A stretch of DNA of 64,000 bases from Jejubacter calystegiae (GTDB taxonomy: Bacteria > Pseudomonadota > Gammaproteobacteria > Enterobacterales > Enterobacteriaceae), in the NCBI RefSeq assembly GCF_005671395.1, contig NZ_CP040428.1, positions 3,658,001 to 3,722,000 on the forward strand. The letters run 5' to 3'. Position 1 is the first letter of the stretch; each line of letters begins with the position of its first letter. This document shows, in pieces, positions 17,722 to 27,363 of this stretch. Under the pieces are notes generated by a model. That model saw only the letters and a list, made by a program, of their open reading frames with translations. It ran no database searches and was not told the DNA's origin. Position numbers and translations under genes: made by a program.

Positions 17722-18417
17722 ATGCTGAAGCGTTTCTTTATAACAGGTACGGATACCGCGGTCGGAAAAACAGTCGTGTCACGGGCACTACTGCAGGCGC
17801 TTGCCGCCAGCGGCAATAGCGTTGTGGGCTATAAGCCGGTAGCGAAAGGCAGCCAACAGACCTCCGAAGGATTGCGTAATAAAGACGCGCTGGTGTTGCA
17901 GAGCGTTTCTTCCCTGGCCCTGCCTTATGGCGCTGTCAATCCCATCGCTTTTAGCGAAGAGGAGAGCAGCCTGGCGCATAGCGGTACGATTAACTACGGC
18001 CTGCTGTCTGAAGGGCTGGCGAACCTGAGTTCGCTGGCCGACCGGGTGGTGGTGGAAGGAACCGGAGGCTGGCGTAGCCTGATGAACGATCTGCGGCCGC
18101 TGTCTGACTGGGTGGTTCAGGAGCAACTGCCGGTGCTGATGGTGGTGGGTATTCAGGAAGGCTGTATTAACCATGCACTGCTGACGGCGCAGGCCATTGC
18201 CAATGACGGACTACCGCTGCTGGGTTGGGTCGCTAATCGTATTAATCCGGGGCTGGCGCATTACGCGGAGATTATCGGCGTATTGCAGAAGAAGCTGAAT
18301 GCACCGCTACTGGGCGAACTTCCGTATTTGCCGCGGGCGGAACAGCGCGATCTCGGCCACTATATCGATCGGACAGCGCTGGAAAGGGCGTTGATGCAGG
18401 AAGCGGTTATGCTGTAA
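17722..18417 (+). CDS. ynfK: YnfK / BioD2, dethiobiotin synthetase paralogue
   Basis: A 231-residue P-loop enzyme with the BioD Walker A TGTDTAVGKT at residues about 8-17 and VVEGTGGWRSL later on. BioD makes dethiobiotin from 7,8-diaminopelargonate, CO2 and ATP. This paralogue follows mlc as in E. coli, where ynfK is not the main biotin gene. A GGAG ribosome site precedes the ATG and a strong hairpin terminator follows. Confidence 0.93.
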   Translation: MLKRFFITGTDTAVGKTVVSRALLQALAASGNSVVGYKPVAKGSQQTSEGLRNKDALVLQSVSSLALPYGAVNPIAFSEEESSLAHSGTINYGLLSEGLANLSSLADRVVVEGTGGWRSLMNDLRPLSDWVVQEQLPVLMVVGIQEGCINHALLTAQAIANDGLPLLGWVANRINPGLAHYAEIIGVLQKKLNAPLLGELPYLPRAEQRDLGHYIDRTALERALMQEAVML

Positions 18418-18426
18418 TTCTGCGTA

Positions 18427-18460
18427 ACAAAAAGCCGGAACAAAGGTTCCGGCTTTTTGT
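18427..18460. terminator. Bidirectional terminator between ynfK and osmV
   Basis: ACAAAAAGCCGGAAC (18427-18441) is the exact reverse complement of GTTCCGGCTTTTTGT (18446-18460) around a four-base loop. The A and T tails make it work in both directions, closing the convergent ynfK and osm operons. Confidence 0.9.
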
Positions 18461-18466
18461 TGGGTC

Positions 18467-19615
18467 TTAGTCACCACTCACAATATTCAACGCCCGGCGG
18501 GTGCGCCCAGAGCTGAGGTAGTCGGCGATATAATCCTGGGAAATTTCGCCGCTGTAGCGTCCTTCCTCGTCCACAATCGGCATCCAGACCATATTGTGCT
18601 CGTAGAGCTTAGAGAGCACCACCCTCAGGTTATCTTCCGCCTTACCGGTAATACGGAAATCATGCAGCATGTCGCCGCAGCTCCCGGTACCGCCGCGCGC
18701 TTCCCGGCGCTTTACGAAGCCCAATGGTTTGCCTTCATCATCCACTACGGTAATCGAACGTTGATCGTTGTCGTCCATAATGGCGAAGGCTTCCGCCAGC
18801 GGGGTGTCGCGTTTAACGGTAATGATGGGCTGCCGATCGGTAACGTCGCCGGCCTGTACCAGCAGCAGGCGCTTCAGGGTACGGTCCTGGCCCACAAAGG
18901 TGCCGACGAACTCATTCGCGGGCTTGGCCAGCAGCTCATCGGGGCTGGCGCACTGCACGATTTTCCCCTGGCGGAATACCGCGATGCGATCGCCCAGTTT
19001 TAACGCCTCATCAATATCGTGGCTCACCAGCAGTACCGTCTTTTTCAGCTGGCGCTGCATCTCCAGAAATTCATTCTGAATGGCTTCGCGGTTAATGGGA
19101 TCCACGGCGCCGAAGGGTTCATCCATCAGCAGTACCGGCGGATCCGCCGCCAGGGCGCGAATCACCCCGATACGCTGCTGCTGGCCGCCGGACAGCTCTT
19201 TGGGGTAGCGGGGCAGATAGTGCTGCGGATCCAGGGCTACCATCGCCATCAGTTCGCTGGCCCGTTCGCGGCAGCGTTTTTTATCCCAGCCCAGCATTCT
19301 GGGCACCACGGTGATGTTCTCTTCAATCGTCATATTGGGGAACAGACCGATCTGTTGAATCACATAGCCGATATTACGACGTAGCGCCACGGTATCCATG
19401 TCGCTGGTGTCTTCACCGTTGATAAACACCCGACCACTGCTTGGAGCGATCAGCCGGTTAATCATCTTCAGGGTGGTGGTTTTACCGCAGCCGGAAGGGC
19501 CGAGCAGGATGCAGATCTCGCCTTCGGGTACTTCCAGGCTGACGTTATCGACGGCGTTAAAGGTCTGGCCGTTTTTCTGAACGAACTGACGGGTCAGTTT
19601 TTCCAGCTTTATCAT
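18467..19615 (-). CDS. osmV: OsmV, ATPase of the OsmU osmoprotectant ABC importer
   Basis: A 382-residue ABC ATPase of the quaternary-amine group: Walker A GPSGCGKTT, signature LSGGQQQR, Walker B VLLMDEPFGAVD, and a C-terminal region (about 250-375) with paired CBS-type motifs, which in this family sense ionic strength. It is the size of Salmonella OsmV. Salmonella carries osmVWXY at this very site near ynfK, and OsmU imports glycine betaine and choline-O-sulfate under osmotic stress. It is the last gene of the minus-strand operon. Confidence 0.9.
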   Translation of the reverse strand: MIKLEKLTRQFVQKNGQTFNAVDNVSLEVPEGEICILLGPSGCGKTTTLKMINRLIAPSSGRVFINGEDTSDMDTVALRRNIGYVIQQIGLFPNMTIEENITVVPRMLGWDKKRCRERASELMAMVALDPQHYLPRYPKELSGGQQQRIGVIRALAADPPVLLMDEPFGAVDPINREAIQNEFLEMQRQLKKTVLLVSHDIDEALKLGDRIAVFRQGKIVQCASPDELLAKPANEFVGTFVGQDRTLKRLLLVQAGDVTDRQPIITVKRDTPLAEAFAIMDDNDQRSITVVDDEGKPLGFVKRREARGGTGSCGDMLHDFRITGKAEDNLRVVLSKLYEHNMVWMPIVDEEGRYSGEISQDYIADYLSSGRTRRALNIVSGD

Positions 19616-19668
19616 GTGTTGTCTCCAGTTGCTGTTCCGCTATTGTCGGAGCGGCGAAATCCTACGCT

Positions 19669-20307
19669 TTAACCGCGCGTCAATAGCTTCTGCACGCCGT
19701 GCAGTAACCAGTCCAGAATAATGGCAAGCAGGCAGATCATTACCGAGCCGGCAATCAGCATACGGATGTCGCTGCCGCCGATGCCGTTGATCAGCAGCAG
19801 ACCCAGACCGCCAGCGCCAATAACGGCGGCGATGGCCATAACCCCGATATTCATCACCACCGCAGTGCGGATGCCGCCGAAGATCACCGGCAGGGCGATG
19901 GGGATCTCCACCCAACGCAGGCGCTGCCAGAAGGTCATGCCGATACCGCGCCCGGCTTCCCGCAGTTCAGGCGGCAGGTTTGAGAGGGCGGTCCAGGTGT
20001 TACGCACGATGGGCAGCAGCGAATAGAGGAACACCGCCGCCACCGCCGGAACCACGCCAATCCCATGGCCGATCATCGAAAACAGGGGAATCATCAGGCC
20101 GAACAGCGCGATGGCCGGAATGGTCAGAACGATAGTTGCCAGACCCAATACCGTACTGGCCAGTGCCTTATAGCGCACGATGGTAATGCCCAACGGCACG
20201 CCGATAATAATCGCCAGCCCCACGGCTAGCAGTACCAGTACCAGATGCTGTAGCGTCAGGGTGCCCAGATAACCGGCGTTGTTGATCATATAGTCAATGG
20301 TTTCCAT
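19669..20307 (-). CDS. osmW: OsmW, permease of the OsmU importer
   Basis: A 212-residue inner-membrane permease of the BPD-transport (MetI-like) fold with about five or six membrane segments. The coupling loop reads EAGRGIGMTFWQRLRWVEIP. It pairs with OsmY and docks on OsmV. It lies nine bases downstream of the binding-protein gene and 53 bases upstream of osmV. Confidence 0.88.
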   Translation of the reverse strand: METIDYMINNAGYLGTLTLQHLVLVLLAVGLAIIIGVPLGITIVRYKALASTVLGLATIVLTIPAIALFGLMIPLFSMIGHGIGVVPAVAAVFLYSLLPIVRNTWTALSNLPPELREAGRGIGMTFWQRLRWVEIPIALPVIFGGIRTAVVMNIGVMAIAAVIGAGGLGLLLINGIGGSDIRMLIAGSVMICLLAIILDWLLHGVQKLLTRG

Positions 20308-20316
20308 GCGCGCTCC

Positions 20317-21219
20317 TTACAGTAGCCCTTTCTGTTTCAGGAAATCACGCGCCACCCGCCGGGGAGATTCGTGGTCGATATCCACCCGGGCGTTCAGGGT
20401 GGTGATGGTCTCGTTGTCCAGTTGGTCAGAGAGGGTATTGAGCGCCTCCGCCAGACCCGGATTCGCCTCCAGGGTGTCTTTACGTACTACCGGCGTGACG
20501 GCATAGCTGGGGAAGAAGCCTTTATCGTCCTCCAGTACTTTAAGGTCGAAACCCTTCACCCGACCATCGGTGGTGTAAATCAGACCGGCATCGACAAAGC
20601 CGTCGCGAATAGCGTTATAGACCAGTCCGGGATCCATCTGGCGAATCTGTGGGCGGTCCAGCTCCATGTTGTAGGCCTTCTGCAGCGGTTTCATGCCGTC
20701 GCTGCGTCCGCTGAATTCCAGATCCAGCCCCAGCAGCCAGTTATGTTTGGGGTCGTTTTTACGGATCTGTTCAATTTTCGCTACCATCTGCGACATGGTG
20801 CTGATGTTCTCTGCCTCGGCACGCTTGCGCTGCATAGCAAAGGCGTAGGTGTTGTTCATCTTCGCCGGTTTCAGCCATATGAGACCGTGCTTCGCATCCA
20901 GTCGCTTCACGGTCTCATAGGATTGTTCCGGGGTCATGCGCTCCTTGATCTGGTTAAAGATAATCAGCGAAGTGCCGGTGTACTCCCAGGTCATATCGAT
21001 CTGTTTGTTGATCATGGCATTGCGTGAAATCACCGTCGCGATATTAGTTCTGGCATCAACCTGGAACCCTTTCTTCTGCAGATAAAGGGCGGTCATGGCC
21101 GACAGGATATGCTGCTCGGTAAAGCTCTTGGTCGCCAGTACCAGCGGCGCCGCCTGGACGGAGCTGGCCAGTAGCGCGGCGGCGGCCAGGGTGGTGGTTA
21201 ACAGCGTCTTCAGTTTCAT
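20317..21219 (-). CDS. osmX: OsmX, periplasmic osmoprotectant-binding protein
   Basis: A 300-residue substrate-binding protein of the OpuAC type. The signal peptide covers about residues 1-23 ([20 protein letters not shown], cleaved after VQA). The ATG at 21219 was chosen over a GTG nine bases earlier since GGAG-type purine runs lie just upstream. [17 protein letters not shown] opens the mature domain as in the family. It feeds glycine betaine-like compounds to OsmW/OsmY. Confidence 0.9.
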   Translation of the reverse strand: MKLKTLLTTTLAAAALLASSVQAAPLVLATKSFTEQHILSAMTALYLQKKGFQVDARTNIATVISRNAMINKQIDMTWEYTGTSLIIFNQIKERMTPEQSYETVKRLDAKHGLIWLKPAKMNNTYAFAMQRKRAEAENISTMSQMVAKIEQIRKNDPKHNWLLGLDLEFSGRSDGMKPLQKAYNMELDRPQIRQMDPGLVYNAIRDGFVDAGLIYTTDGRVKGFDLKVLEDDKGFFPSYAVTPVVRKDTLEANPGLAEALNTLSDQLDNETITTLNARVDIDHESPRRVARDFLKQKGLL

Positions 21220-21232
21220 TCTCTCCACTCCA

Positions 21233-21943
21233 TCAGGCGGTGTGCGGGCTCAGCCAGCGTTCCAGCGAGGCAAGCAACATATCGAGGATCAGGGCGAACA
21301 ATGCCGTAGCCGCAGCGCCGAGGATAAGCGTGGGGAAGTCGTTCAGATAGATACCCGGGAAGATGAGTTCGCCATAGCTGCTGGCGCCAATCAGGAACGA
21401 CAGGGGGGCGGTGCCAACATTAATCGCCGTGGCGATGCGGATGCCGGACATGATCACCGGCCAGGCATTGGGCAACTCTACCTGACGCAGCCGCTGGCAG
21501 CGGGTCATGCCAATGCCTTTGGCCGCCTCCAACAGCGCGGGCTGTACCGAGCACAGTCCGGCATAGGTGTTGCGCACAATCGGTAGCAGCGAGGCGAGGA
21601 ACAGCGCGACGATCGCCGGTCTGTCGCCGATGCCGATAATCACCATCGCCAGCGCCAGTACCGCCATGGGGGGCAGCGTGTTGCCGATATTAAACAACTG
21701 CATCACGTATTCGGCCCAGCGGCGGGCGAAGGGGCGGCTCAGCAGGATACCGCTGGGAATGCCAATCAGCAGCGCAAGGGCCATGGAAGAGAAGACCAGA
21801 ATCATATGCTGCTGACCAAGGTAGATGAGATCGACCTTGCGTGCCGCGATAGTTTCTGGTCCGATGCCCCAGACCAGCAGGCCGAGCATGATGAGCAGCG
21901 CCAGAAAGCCCAACGCGGCCCGTTTTGCGAATGAGAGTGCCAT
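21233..21943 (-). CDS. osmY: OsmY-type permease of the OsmU importer
   Basis: A 236-residue permease with about six membrane segments and the coupling loop [20 protein letters not shown]. It is the first gene of the minus-strand operon and the second permease of the system (not to be confused with the unrelated periplasmic OsmY protein of E. coli). The promoter should lie in 21944-22150. Osmotic induction is expected from the Salmonella system but no motif was identified here. Confidence 0.87.
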   Translation of the reverse strand: MALSFAKRAALGFLALLIMLGLLVWGIGPETIAARKVDLIYLGQQHMILVFSSMALALLIGIPSGILLSRPFARRWAEYVMQLFNIGNTLPPMAVLALAMVIIGIGDRPAIVALFLASLLPIVRNTYAGLCSVQPALLEAAKGIGMTRCQRLRQVELPNAWPVIMSGIRIATAINVGTAPLSFLIGASSYGELIFPGIYLNDFPTLILGAAATALFALILDMLLASLERWLSPHTA

Positions 21944-22232
21944 TGCCGTGTGTCTCCGGTGGTAAACGTGGAAATGCGCGCTTCCGGCTGCGTCTTATGA
22001 CCGCGTTGCGCAGTGCCGGATTACTTGAGCTATAACAATCCCGGGCTCAGGTTGCCAGAAAGGAACGCATGGAATACACCACAGTTTTATCCGGGAAATC
22101 ATCGATTTGCCCTTGTTGCGCTACGTTTAATTCCTGATTGTAAGAAAAGTCTTAAAACGAGGGGTGAGGTGTGACGCTGTCACATATTTAGCAAATTGAG
22201 GCACCGGCCGGCAGGGCGCCGACCGTGGGGGA

Positions 22233-22859
22233 TTAGCGGAACAGCGGTTTTTCGACGACCGGGATCGGCAGCCCGGAACGCCAGTCGGCGAGAGTGAGTT
22301 GAGCCAGCTCGCCCAGCCCCTGCCAGAAGGGATGGGCGGCATTTTCAACAAAACAGGCCAGGAAACGCGGCGCCCAGGGCAGCAGATGCCAGGCCAGCAG
22401 TTCATCCAGCGCCTGCTGCTGTCCGGCATCCGCCAGCCAGGCGGCCAGCATCAGCAGGGTGCCGAACTGATCTTCCGGCTCATTCTGTACGCTATGATGG
22501 GCGACGCCACGGCTCTGCATCCACTGGCGCAGCGCCAGGGTCGAGTCGCCAAACAGCACGTTTTCCCGATCGAGCCACACCGAGCCCCAGGGGGGGGCCG
22601 GGAGTGCCCAGGGGCCAACGAACAACCGCTGGTGCGCCTGTTCCAGCGTCTCATCCTGGCGGTCCCCGGCCATCATGGCGGGAATAGCCGAGGGTACTGG
22701 TTGGGACAGTGGCCATTCGCTCTCCCAGCCTGGGGTTTGCAGCATTTGCGTCAGCATCGCGGCGGCGTCGCTGCGTGGTTCATAGTAGAACAGCGCGCCC
22801 AGTACCCGGCCGCTTAGCGCAATGGCGTTGAGCCGGGTGCTGTGGTTGGTTGCGGTCAT
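22233..22859 (-). CDS. dmsD: DmsD, Tat chaperone for DMSO-reductase-like enzymes
   Basis: A 208-residue all-alpha protein of the TorD/DmsD family, close to E. coli DmsD (204 aa). Motifs include PWGSVWLDRENVLFGDSTLALRQW and the C-terminal HPFWQGLGELAQLT. DmsD binds the twin-arginine leader of DmsA or YnfE/F and guides cofactor loading and export. Its gene starts 17 bases after the catalytic-subunit gene, so the two are co-transcribed. The reductase FeS and membrane-anchor genes that lie between them in E. coli are absent. Confidence 0.93.
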   Translation of the reverse strand: MTATNHSTRLNAIALSGRVLGALFYYEPRSDAAAMLTQMLQTPGWESEWPLSQPVPSAIPAMMAGDRQDETLEQAHQRLFVGPWALPAPPWGSVWLDRENVLFGDSTLALRQWMQSRGVAHHSVQNEPEDQFGTLLMLAAWLADAGQQQALDELLAWHLLPWAPRFLACFVENAAHPFWQGLGELAQLTLADWRSGLPIPVVEKPLFR

Positions 22860-22876
22860 TAAACTTTTTACCTCGT

Positions 22877-25318
22877 CTAAATTTTTTCGATTTCCACCAG
22901 GTTACTGTGCTGCGGGTTCCCTTTCGCCAGCGGTGACGGACGGTGAGTGGTCAGGGTATTCATGCAGGCGCCCGTATCGATACGATCGCCGCTCATGTCC
23001 GCCTGATGCCAGGCTCCCTGGCCCATGGCGGTCACGCCAGGCATGATTCGCGGCGTCACTTTGGCCGCCACCCGGACTTCGCCGCGCTCGTTAAATACCC
23101 GCACCCTGTCGCCGTTGGCGATCCCCCGTTTGCTGGCATCGATGGGGTTGAGCCATACTTCCTGACGACAGGCGGCCTGCAACACGTCGATGTTGCCGTA
23201 AGTGGAGTGGGTGCGTGCTTTGTAGTGGAAACCAAACATCTGTAGCGGCCAACGCCCGCGCTGTGGTGCATCCCAGCTTTCGAAACCGGAGGCGTAGACG
23301 GGCAACGGGCTTATCACGTCATCCGGCGCCAGCTCCCAGCTGGCGGCGATTTCCGCCAGACGCTGCGAGTAAATCTCGATTTTGCCCGAAGGCGTTTTGA
23401 GCGGATGCGCATCGGGGTCGCGTCGGAAGTCGCGGTAGGCCACGAAATGGCCATTGGGATCGCGCCGCTTGTAGATCCCCATGGCGCGCAGCGCTTCGAA
23501 TTCGGGCAGTTCCGGGTCCCTGGCGCGCATTTTAGCATACAGATGCTCCAGCCACTGGCGCTGGCTTCGTCCTTCGGTAAAGCGCTGATGGATATCCGGC
23601 CCCAGTCGTTTCGCCACCTCGCTCATGATCCAGTAGATAGGACGGCGTTCGAACTTCGCCGTAGTGGCGGGCTGAATAAAGATCAGGTAGCCCATGTTAC
23701 CAGCGTAGTCGTTGGGGATAATATCCTCCTGCTCAACGGTCATCAGGTCCGGCAGCAGGATATCGGCATATTTCGCCGACGAGGTCATAAAGTTTTCAAT
23801 CACCACGATGGTTTCGCACTGGCTGTCATCCTGCAAAATATCGTGGGTGCGGTTAATGTCAGAGTGCTGGTTGATCAGGGTGTTACCGGCGTAGTTCCAG
23901 ATAAACTTGATGGGGACATCCAGCTTCTCTTTACCGCGCACGCCGTCGCGGATGGCGGTCATTTCCGGCCCGCGCGTGATGGCGTCGGTCCAGCTAAAGC
24001 AGGAGATACTGGTCTTCACCGGGTTTTCCAGCACCGGCATACGTTCGATAGTGATGGTGTATGTGGATTCCCTGGCGCCGCTGTTACCGCCGTGAATGCC
24101 GACGTTGCCGGTCAGAATAGGCAGCATGGCGATAGCGCGGGCGGTCTGCTCGCCGTTAGCCTGGCGCTGTGGCCCCCAGCCCTGACAGATATAAGCCGGT
24201 TTAGCGCTGCCGATCTCACGCGCCAGCGTAATAATTTTATCGACCGGGATACCGGTAATTTGCGATGCCCACTGCGGCGTTTTGGCTATGCCGTCATCGC
24301 CCTGGCCCAGAATCCAGGCCTTATAGTGGCCGTTGGCTGGCGCGCCAGCGGGCAGGGTTTTTTCATCATAGCCTACGCAGTATTTATCGAGGAACGGCTG
24401 GTCCACCAGATCTTCGTTAATCAGTACCCAGGCAAGGCCGGCTACCAGGGCGGCGTCGGTTCCGGGGCGAATCGGGAGCCACTCATCTTCGCGCCCGGCG
24501 GCGGTATCGGTATAGCGCGGATCGATAACGATCATGCGGGCATTGGAACGCTCCCGGGCCTGCTCCAGGTAGTAAGTGATGCCGCCGCCGCTCATGCGGG
24601 TTTCGGCCGGGTTATTGCCGAACATCACCACCAGTTTGCTGTTTTCGATATCGGAGGTGCTGTTACCGTCGTTGCTGCCGTAGGTGTAGGGCATGGCACA
24701 GGAGATCTGCGCGGTGCTGTAGGTGCCGTAGTGGCTCAGAAAGCCGCCGTAGCAGTTCATCAGGCGCGCCACCAGCGAAGCGTAAGGGGAGGAGCGAGTG
24801 ATATTACCGCCCACAATACCGGAGGAGTAGTTGATATAGACCGACTCGTTACCGTACTGCTCGACGGTTTTCTTTAACTGTCCGGCGATAGTATCCAGCG
24901 CCTCCTGCCAACTGATGCGTTCAAACTTGCCTTCACCGCGCTTGCCCACCCGCTTCATCGGGTAGTTGAGGCGTTCCGGATGATTCATACGGCGGCGGAT
25001 GGAACGACCGCGCAGGCAGGCCCGCACCTGGTGGTTACCGTAAATATCTTCGCCGGTATTATCGGTCTCTACCCGCCAGACTTCATCGTTGCGTACGTGC
25101 AGGCGCAGCGCGCAGCGGCTACCGCAGTTGACCGAGCAGGCGCCCCAGACGATGCTGTCTTCAGAGCCGGAGACGGCATCGCCGACGGCGGCGGCCACCG
25201 GGCGGATACCAAAAGGCAGCGAAACCGAACCGGCAGCCAGCGCAAGACCGCCAATCGCCGATGACTTAATCAGTGTGCGGCGGCTGATACCGCCCGGTTG
25301 TTGTTGAGTGGTGGACAT
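22877..25318 (-). CDS. ynfE: YnfE/YnfF-type molybdenum oxidoreductase catalytic subunit (DMSO-reductase family)
   Basis: An 813-residue enzyme, very close to E. coli YnfE/YnfF. The Tat leader reads SRRTLIK at residues 12-18 followed by a hydrophobic core. A [4Fe-4S] site is seen at Cys61, Cys65, Cys69 and Cys101, and the rest is the bis-MGD molybdopterin fold. YnfE/F are S- or N-oxide/selenate-type reductases acting in the periplasm under anoxia. No electron-transfer (DmsB) or membrane-anchor (DmsC) gene is next to it, so it must borrow them from another locus or be idle. An FNR-like site lies about 130 bases upstream. Confidence 0.93.
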   Translation of the reverse strand: MSTTQQQPGGISRRTLIKSSAIGGLALAAGSVSLPFGIRPVAAAVGDAVSGSEDSIVWGACSVNCGSRCALRLHVRNDEVWRVETDNTGEDIYGNHQVRACLRGRSIRRRMNHPERLNYPMKRVGKRGEGKFERISWQEALDTIAGQLKKTVEQYGNESVYINYSSGIVGGNITRSSPYASLVARLMNCYGGFLSHYGTYSTAQISCAMPYTYGSNDGNSTSDIENSKLVVMFGNNPAETRMSGGGITYYLEQARERSNARMIVIDPRYTDTAAGREDEWLPIRPGTDAALVAGLAWVLINEDLVDQPFLDKYCVGYDEKTLPAGAPANGHYKAWILGQGDDGIAKTPQWASQITGIPVDKIITLAREIGSAKPAYICQGWGPQRQANGEQTARAIAMLPILTGNVGIHGGNSGARESTYTITIERMPVLENPVKTSISCFSWTDAITRGPEMTAIRDGVRGKEKLDVPIKFIWNYAGNTLINQHSDINRTHDILQDDSQCETIVVIENFMTSSAKYADILLPDLMTVEQEDIIPNDYAGNMGYLIFIQPATTAKFERRPIYWIMSEVAKRLGPDIHQRFTEGRSQRQWLEHLYAKMRARDPELPEFEALRAMGIYKRRDPNGHFVAYRDFRRDPDAHPLKTPSGKIEIYSQRLAEIAASWELAPDDVISPLPVYASGFESWDAPQRGRWPLQMFGFHYKARTHSTYGNIDVLQAACRQEVWLNPIDASKRGIANGDRVRVFNERGEVRVAAKVTPRIMPGVTAMGQGAWHQADMSGDRIDTGACMNTLTTHRPSPLAKGNPQHSNLVEIEKI

Positions 25319-25445
25319 GGCTCACTCCACGGCACGCCTTTCCGCAACCAGGAAGGTGCCTTGTTGTTATGGAGATATCGGTTGCAGAGACACCGCGTTA
25401 TCGGCGTATCGCGGGGGAGTGTTACCCATGTGGAGGTAGCTGATA

Positions 25446-25459
25446 TTAATATGCATCAA
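25446..25459 (-). promoter_or_regulatory. FNR-like site upstream of ynfE
   Basis: TTAATATGCATCAA matches the FNR consensus TTGATNNNNATCAA at nine of ten defined positions. It is about 130 bases upstream of the oxidoreductase start, a usual place for anaerobic activation. Confidence 0.6.
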
Positions 25460-25488
25460 AGTTGACGCATTATTGCGTGATAATCCTT

Positions 25489-25653
25489 CAGGGGCGCCAC
25501 AGGCACCCCTCAGGTTGATGACAAAGAGGGAAAAAACGTGGTTTTTCCCTCTTTGTGGTTGATTGATTTTCCTTGTTTATTTTTCTGGTGATTCTGGCCG
25601 AACGAATTCGGCCTGGGGTTTATCATCAGTCTCAGGGGTGCCACAGGCACCCC
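25489..25653. repeat. Nested inverted-repeat structure in the ynfE-ynfD spacer
   Basis: Two copies of an AGGGGyGCCACAGGCACCCC hairpin sequence (about 25490-25510 and 25633-25653) flank a larger palindrome, ACAAAGAGGGAAAAA facing TTTTTCCCTCTTTGT (25520-25556). The stretches next to the outer hairpins are themselves imperfectly inverted (CTCAGGTTGATGA versus TCATCAGTCTCAG). The central stem could end transcription in either direction. The 25319-25660 spacer holds no other gene. Confidence 0.7.
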
Positions 25654-25660
25654 TTTAGTA

Positions 25661-25942
25661 TTACTGCTGAGGAGCGCTATCGTCTGCCGGGGCAGCGGCG
25701 TCGCCGGTGCGGGTATAGAGAATCTTCTGGGTGTCGTTGGCGCAGTGGCCAACGACCTGGGCGCCGGGTTGATCCGCCTGATCGTTAGGGACGATGGTCA
25801 GAGTGAATCCTGACTCCGGCACGCCGTTATTGATAATGCGCTGCCCAATCTCCGCTTTCACCTTTTCGCACGAGTTCTGTGCTGCCATTACCGGCGCGGC
25901 TGCCGCCAGGAGTAACGCGCTAATCCATACCGAAGGTTTCAT
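25661..25942 (-). CDS. ynfD: YnfD, small periplasmic protein (DUF1161)
   Basis: A 93-residue secreted protein: signal peptide MKPSVWISALLLAAAAPVMA, then a short domain with paired cysteines (SCEKVKAEI ... VVGHCAND) typical of DUF1161. The ATG at 25942 follows an AAGGAAG site; an upstream start in the same frame would spoil the signal peptide. E. coli ynfD lies at the same place between ynfE and ynfC. The C-terminal AAPADDSAPQQ tail is low complexity. Function unknown. Confidence 0.88.
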   Translation of the reverse strand: MKPSVWISALLLAAAAPVMAAQNSCEKVKAEIGQRIINNGVPESGFTLTIVPNDQADQPGAQVVGHCANDTQKILYTRTGDAAAPADDSAPQQ

Positions 25943-26054
25943 GATTGCTTCCTTTTGTTGAGCATGAGCTCCAATCATAGCAGAATAGGGGTAACGTCCT
26001 GTATTTACTTGCATCATTTGGCTTTTTTTCGGATTTCAGGAGTATGGGAAGACA

Positions 26055-26759
26055 ATGAACAGAAGATTACTGGGATGCGCGCTGGCGCTGTTCGCTGTCG
26101 GCTGTGACGATGGCCATTCCCGAAGCGACGACTGGTCGCCACAAATGTCCAGCTTTGCGAACGAGTTTAATTTTGATCCACTGCGCGGGCCGGTACGCGC
26201 CTTTAGCGAGACGGTCGTCGATCAGAACGGTGAAACCGTACGTCACGTCAGCGCCCGACTTTCTCGTGAAGGCTGCTTTAACAGTCTGGAGTTTCACGAT
26301 CTGCAAAACGACAGTAATGCTTCGCTGCAGCGCCAGGAGGATATGATGGTGGATGCCGACAGCGGGGTGCTGCGGGTGCTGTTGCAGGGCCATTGCCAGT
26401 TAGGATCCCTGCCGGATGCGTCTGTCGACTATCGCCAGGATCGGCGCGGTTTTGTTACTTCCGCTCAGGGGCCGCAGGTCGCGATTCACTATCGCTATGA
26501 TGAAGAGGGGTATCCGCTGGGTAACATCACCCGGGAAAACGGCGAGCGGACTGCAGTACGTATTGCCGCCGGTGAATCCGGACGTAAGCCGGACTACACC
26601 GCGGTCAGCGAACGTAATGGGCGGGAGATCGCCACCACCCACCAGCGCTGCGACTACGATGGCAGAGGGAACCCCACCACCTGTCGGCTAACCAGCCGCG
26701 ATCTGATCACCGGTGTGGAACAGCGCTATATCATTAGCAACAGCATCGGCTATTACTGA
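26055..26759 (+). CDS. ynfC: YnfC, outer-membrane-type lipoprotein (UPF0257)
   Basis: A 234-residue lipoprotein: short signal [17 protein letters not shown] with the lipobox cysteine at residue 17, followed by Asp-Asp, which could act as an inner-membrane retention signal by the +2 rule. The body matches UPF0257. Gene place, divergent from ynfD and convergent with speG, is as in E. coli. Its last bases overlap the speG stop region by seven bases. Function unknown. Confidence 0.92.
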   Translation: MNRRLLGCALALFAVGCDDGHSRSDDWSPQMSSFANEFNFDPLRGPVRAFSETVVDQNGETVRHVSARLSREGCFNSLEFHDLQNDSNASLQRQEDMMVDADSGVLRVLLQGHCQLGSLPDASVDYRQDRRGFVTSAQGPQVAIHYRYDEEGYPLGNITRENGERTAVRIAAGESGRKPDYTAVSERNGREIATTHQRCDYDGRGNPTTCRLTSRDLITGVEQRYIISNSIGYY

Positions 26760-27313
26760 GCGGTGGGGGTCAGCATGGCCGCGCCAGGCGCTTTCAGATT
26801 TTGCAGATACTGATGCTGGAAGATGCACATCCGGATGGTGTTGCGATACTCGCCGTTAACGAAGAATTCGTGGATCAGCTCGCCTTCGACCATAAAGCCC
26901 AGCTTTTCGTAAATATGAATCGCCTTCGCGTTCTCTTTATCGACAATCAGATAGAGCTTATACAGATTCAGCACGGTAAAGCCGTAGTCCATCGCCAGCC
27001 TTGCAGCGCGCGAGGCCAGCCCTTTTCCCTGGTGTTCGGGAGAGATGATTATCTGAAATTCGGCGCGGCGGTGCACATGATTGATTTCCACCAGCTCCAC
27101 CAGGCCGGCCTTTTCGCCATTACACTCCACCACAAAGCGGCGTTCGCTCTGATCGTGGATATGCTTGTCGTAAAGATCGGAGAGTTCTACAAAAGCTTCA
27201 TAGGGCTCTTCAAACCAGTAGCGCATGACGCTGGCGTTATTATCCAGTTGATGGACGAAGCGAAGGTCTTCACGCTCCAGAGGGCGCAGTTTAACCTGTA
27301 GATCGCCGGACAT
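26753..27313 (-). CDS. speG: SpeG, spermidine N1-acetyltransferase
   Basis: A 186-residue GNAT enzyme matching E. coli SpeG in nearly every segment ([20 protein letters not shown]; acetyl-CoA loop [15 protein letters not shown]). SpeG acetylates spermidine and spermine to prevent polyamine toxicity; it forms a dodecamer with an allosteric polyamine site. The start has an AGGAG site. It is part of the same polyamine theme as mdtUJI at the left end of the window. Confidence 0.97.
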   Translation of the reverse strand: MSGDLQVKLRPLEREDLRFVHQLDNNASVMRYWFEEPYEAFVELSDLYDKHIHDQSERRFVVECNGEKAGLVELVEINHVHRRAEFQIIISPEHQGKGLASRAARLAMDYGFTVLNLYKLYLIVDKENAKAIHIYEKLGFMVEGELIHEFFVNGEYRNTIRMCIFQHQYLQNLKAPGAAMLTPTAQ

Positions 27314-27363
27314 AGGGGAACTCCTTGAATCGGCGGCAGAGGGTTCTGCCGCATAGCATAGGG

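Noticed and set aside
23405-24877. 490-residue plus-strand frame opposite ynfE
   Set aside because: Antisense shadow of a strongly conserved molybdoenzyme gene, with no start signal.
25489-25653. Short repeats as a CRISPR array
   Set aside because: Only two copies, each itself palindromic, with no spacer pattern and no cas genes in the window.
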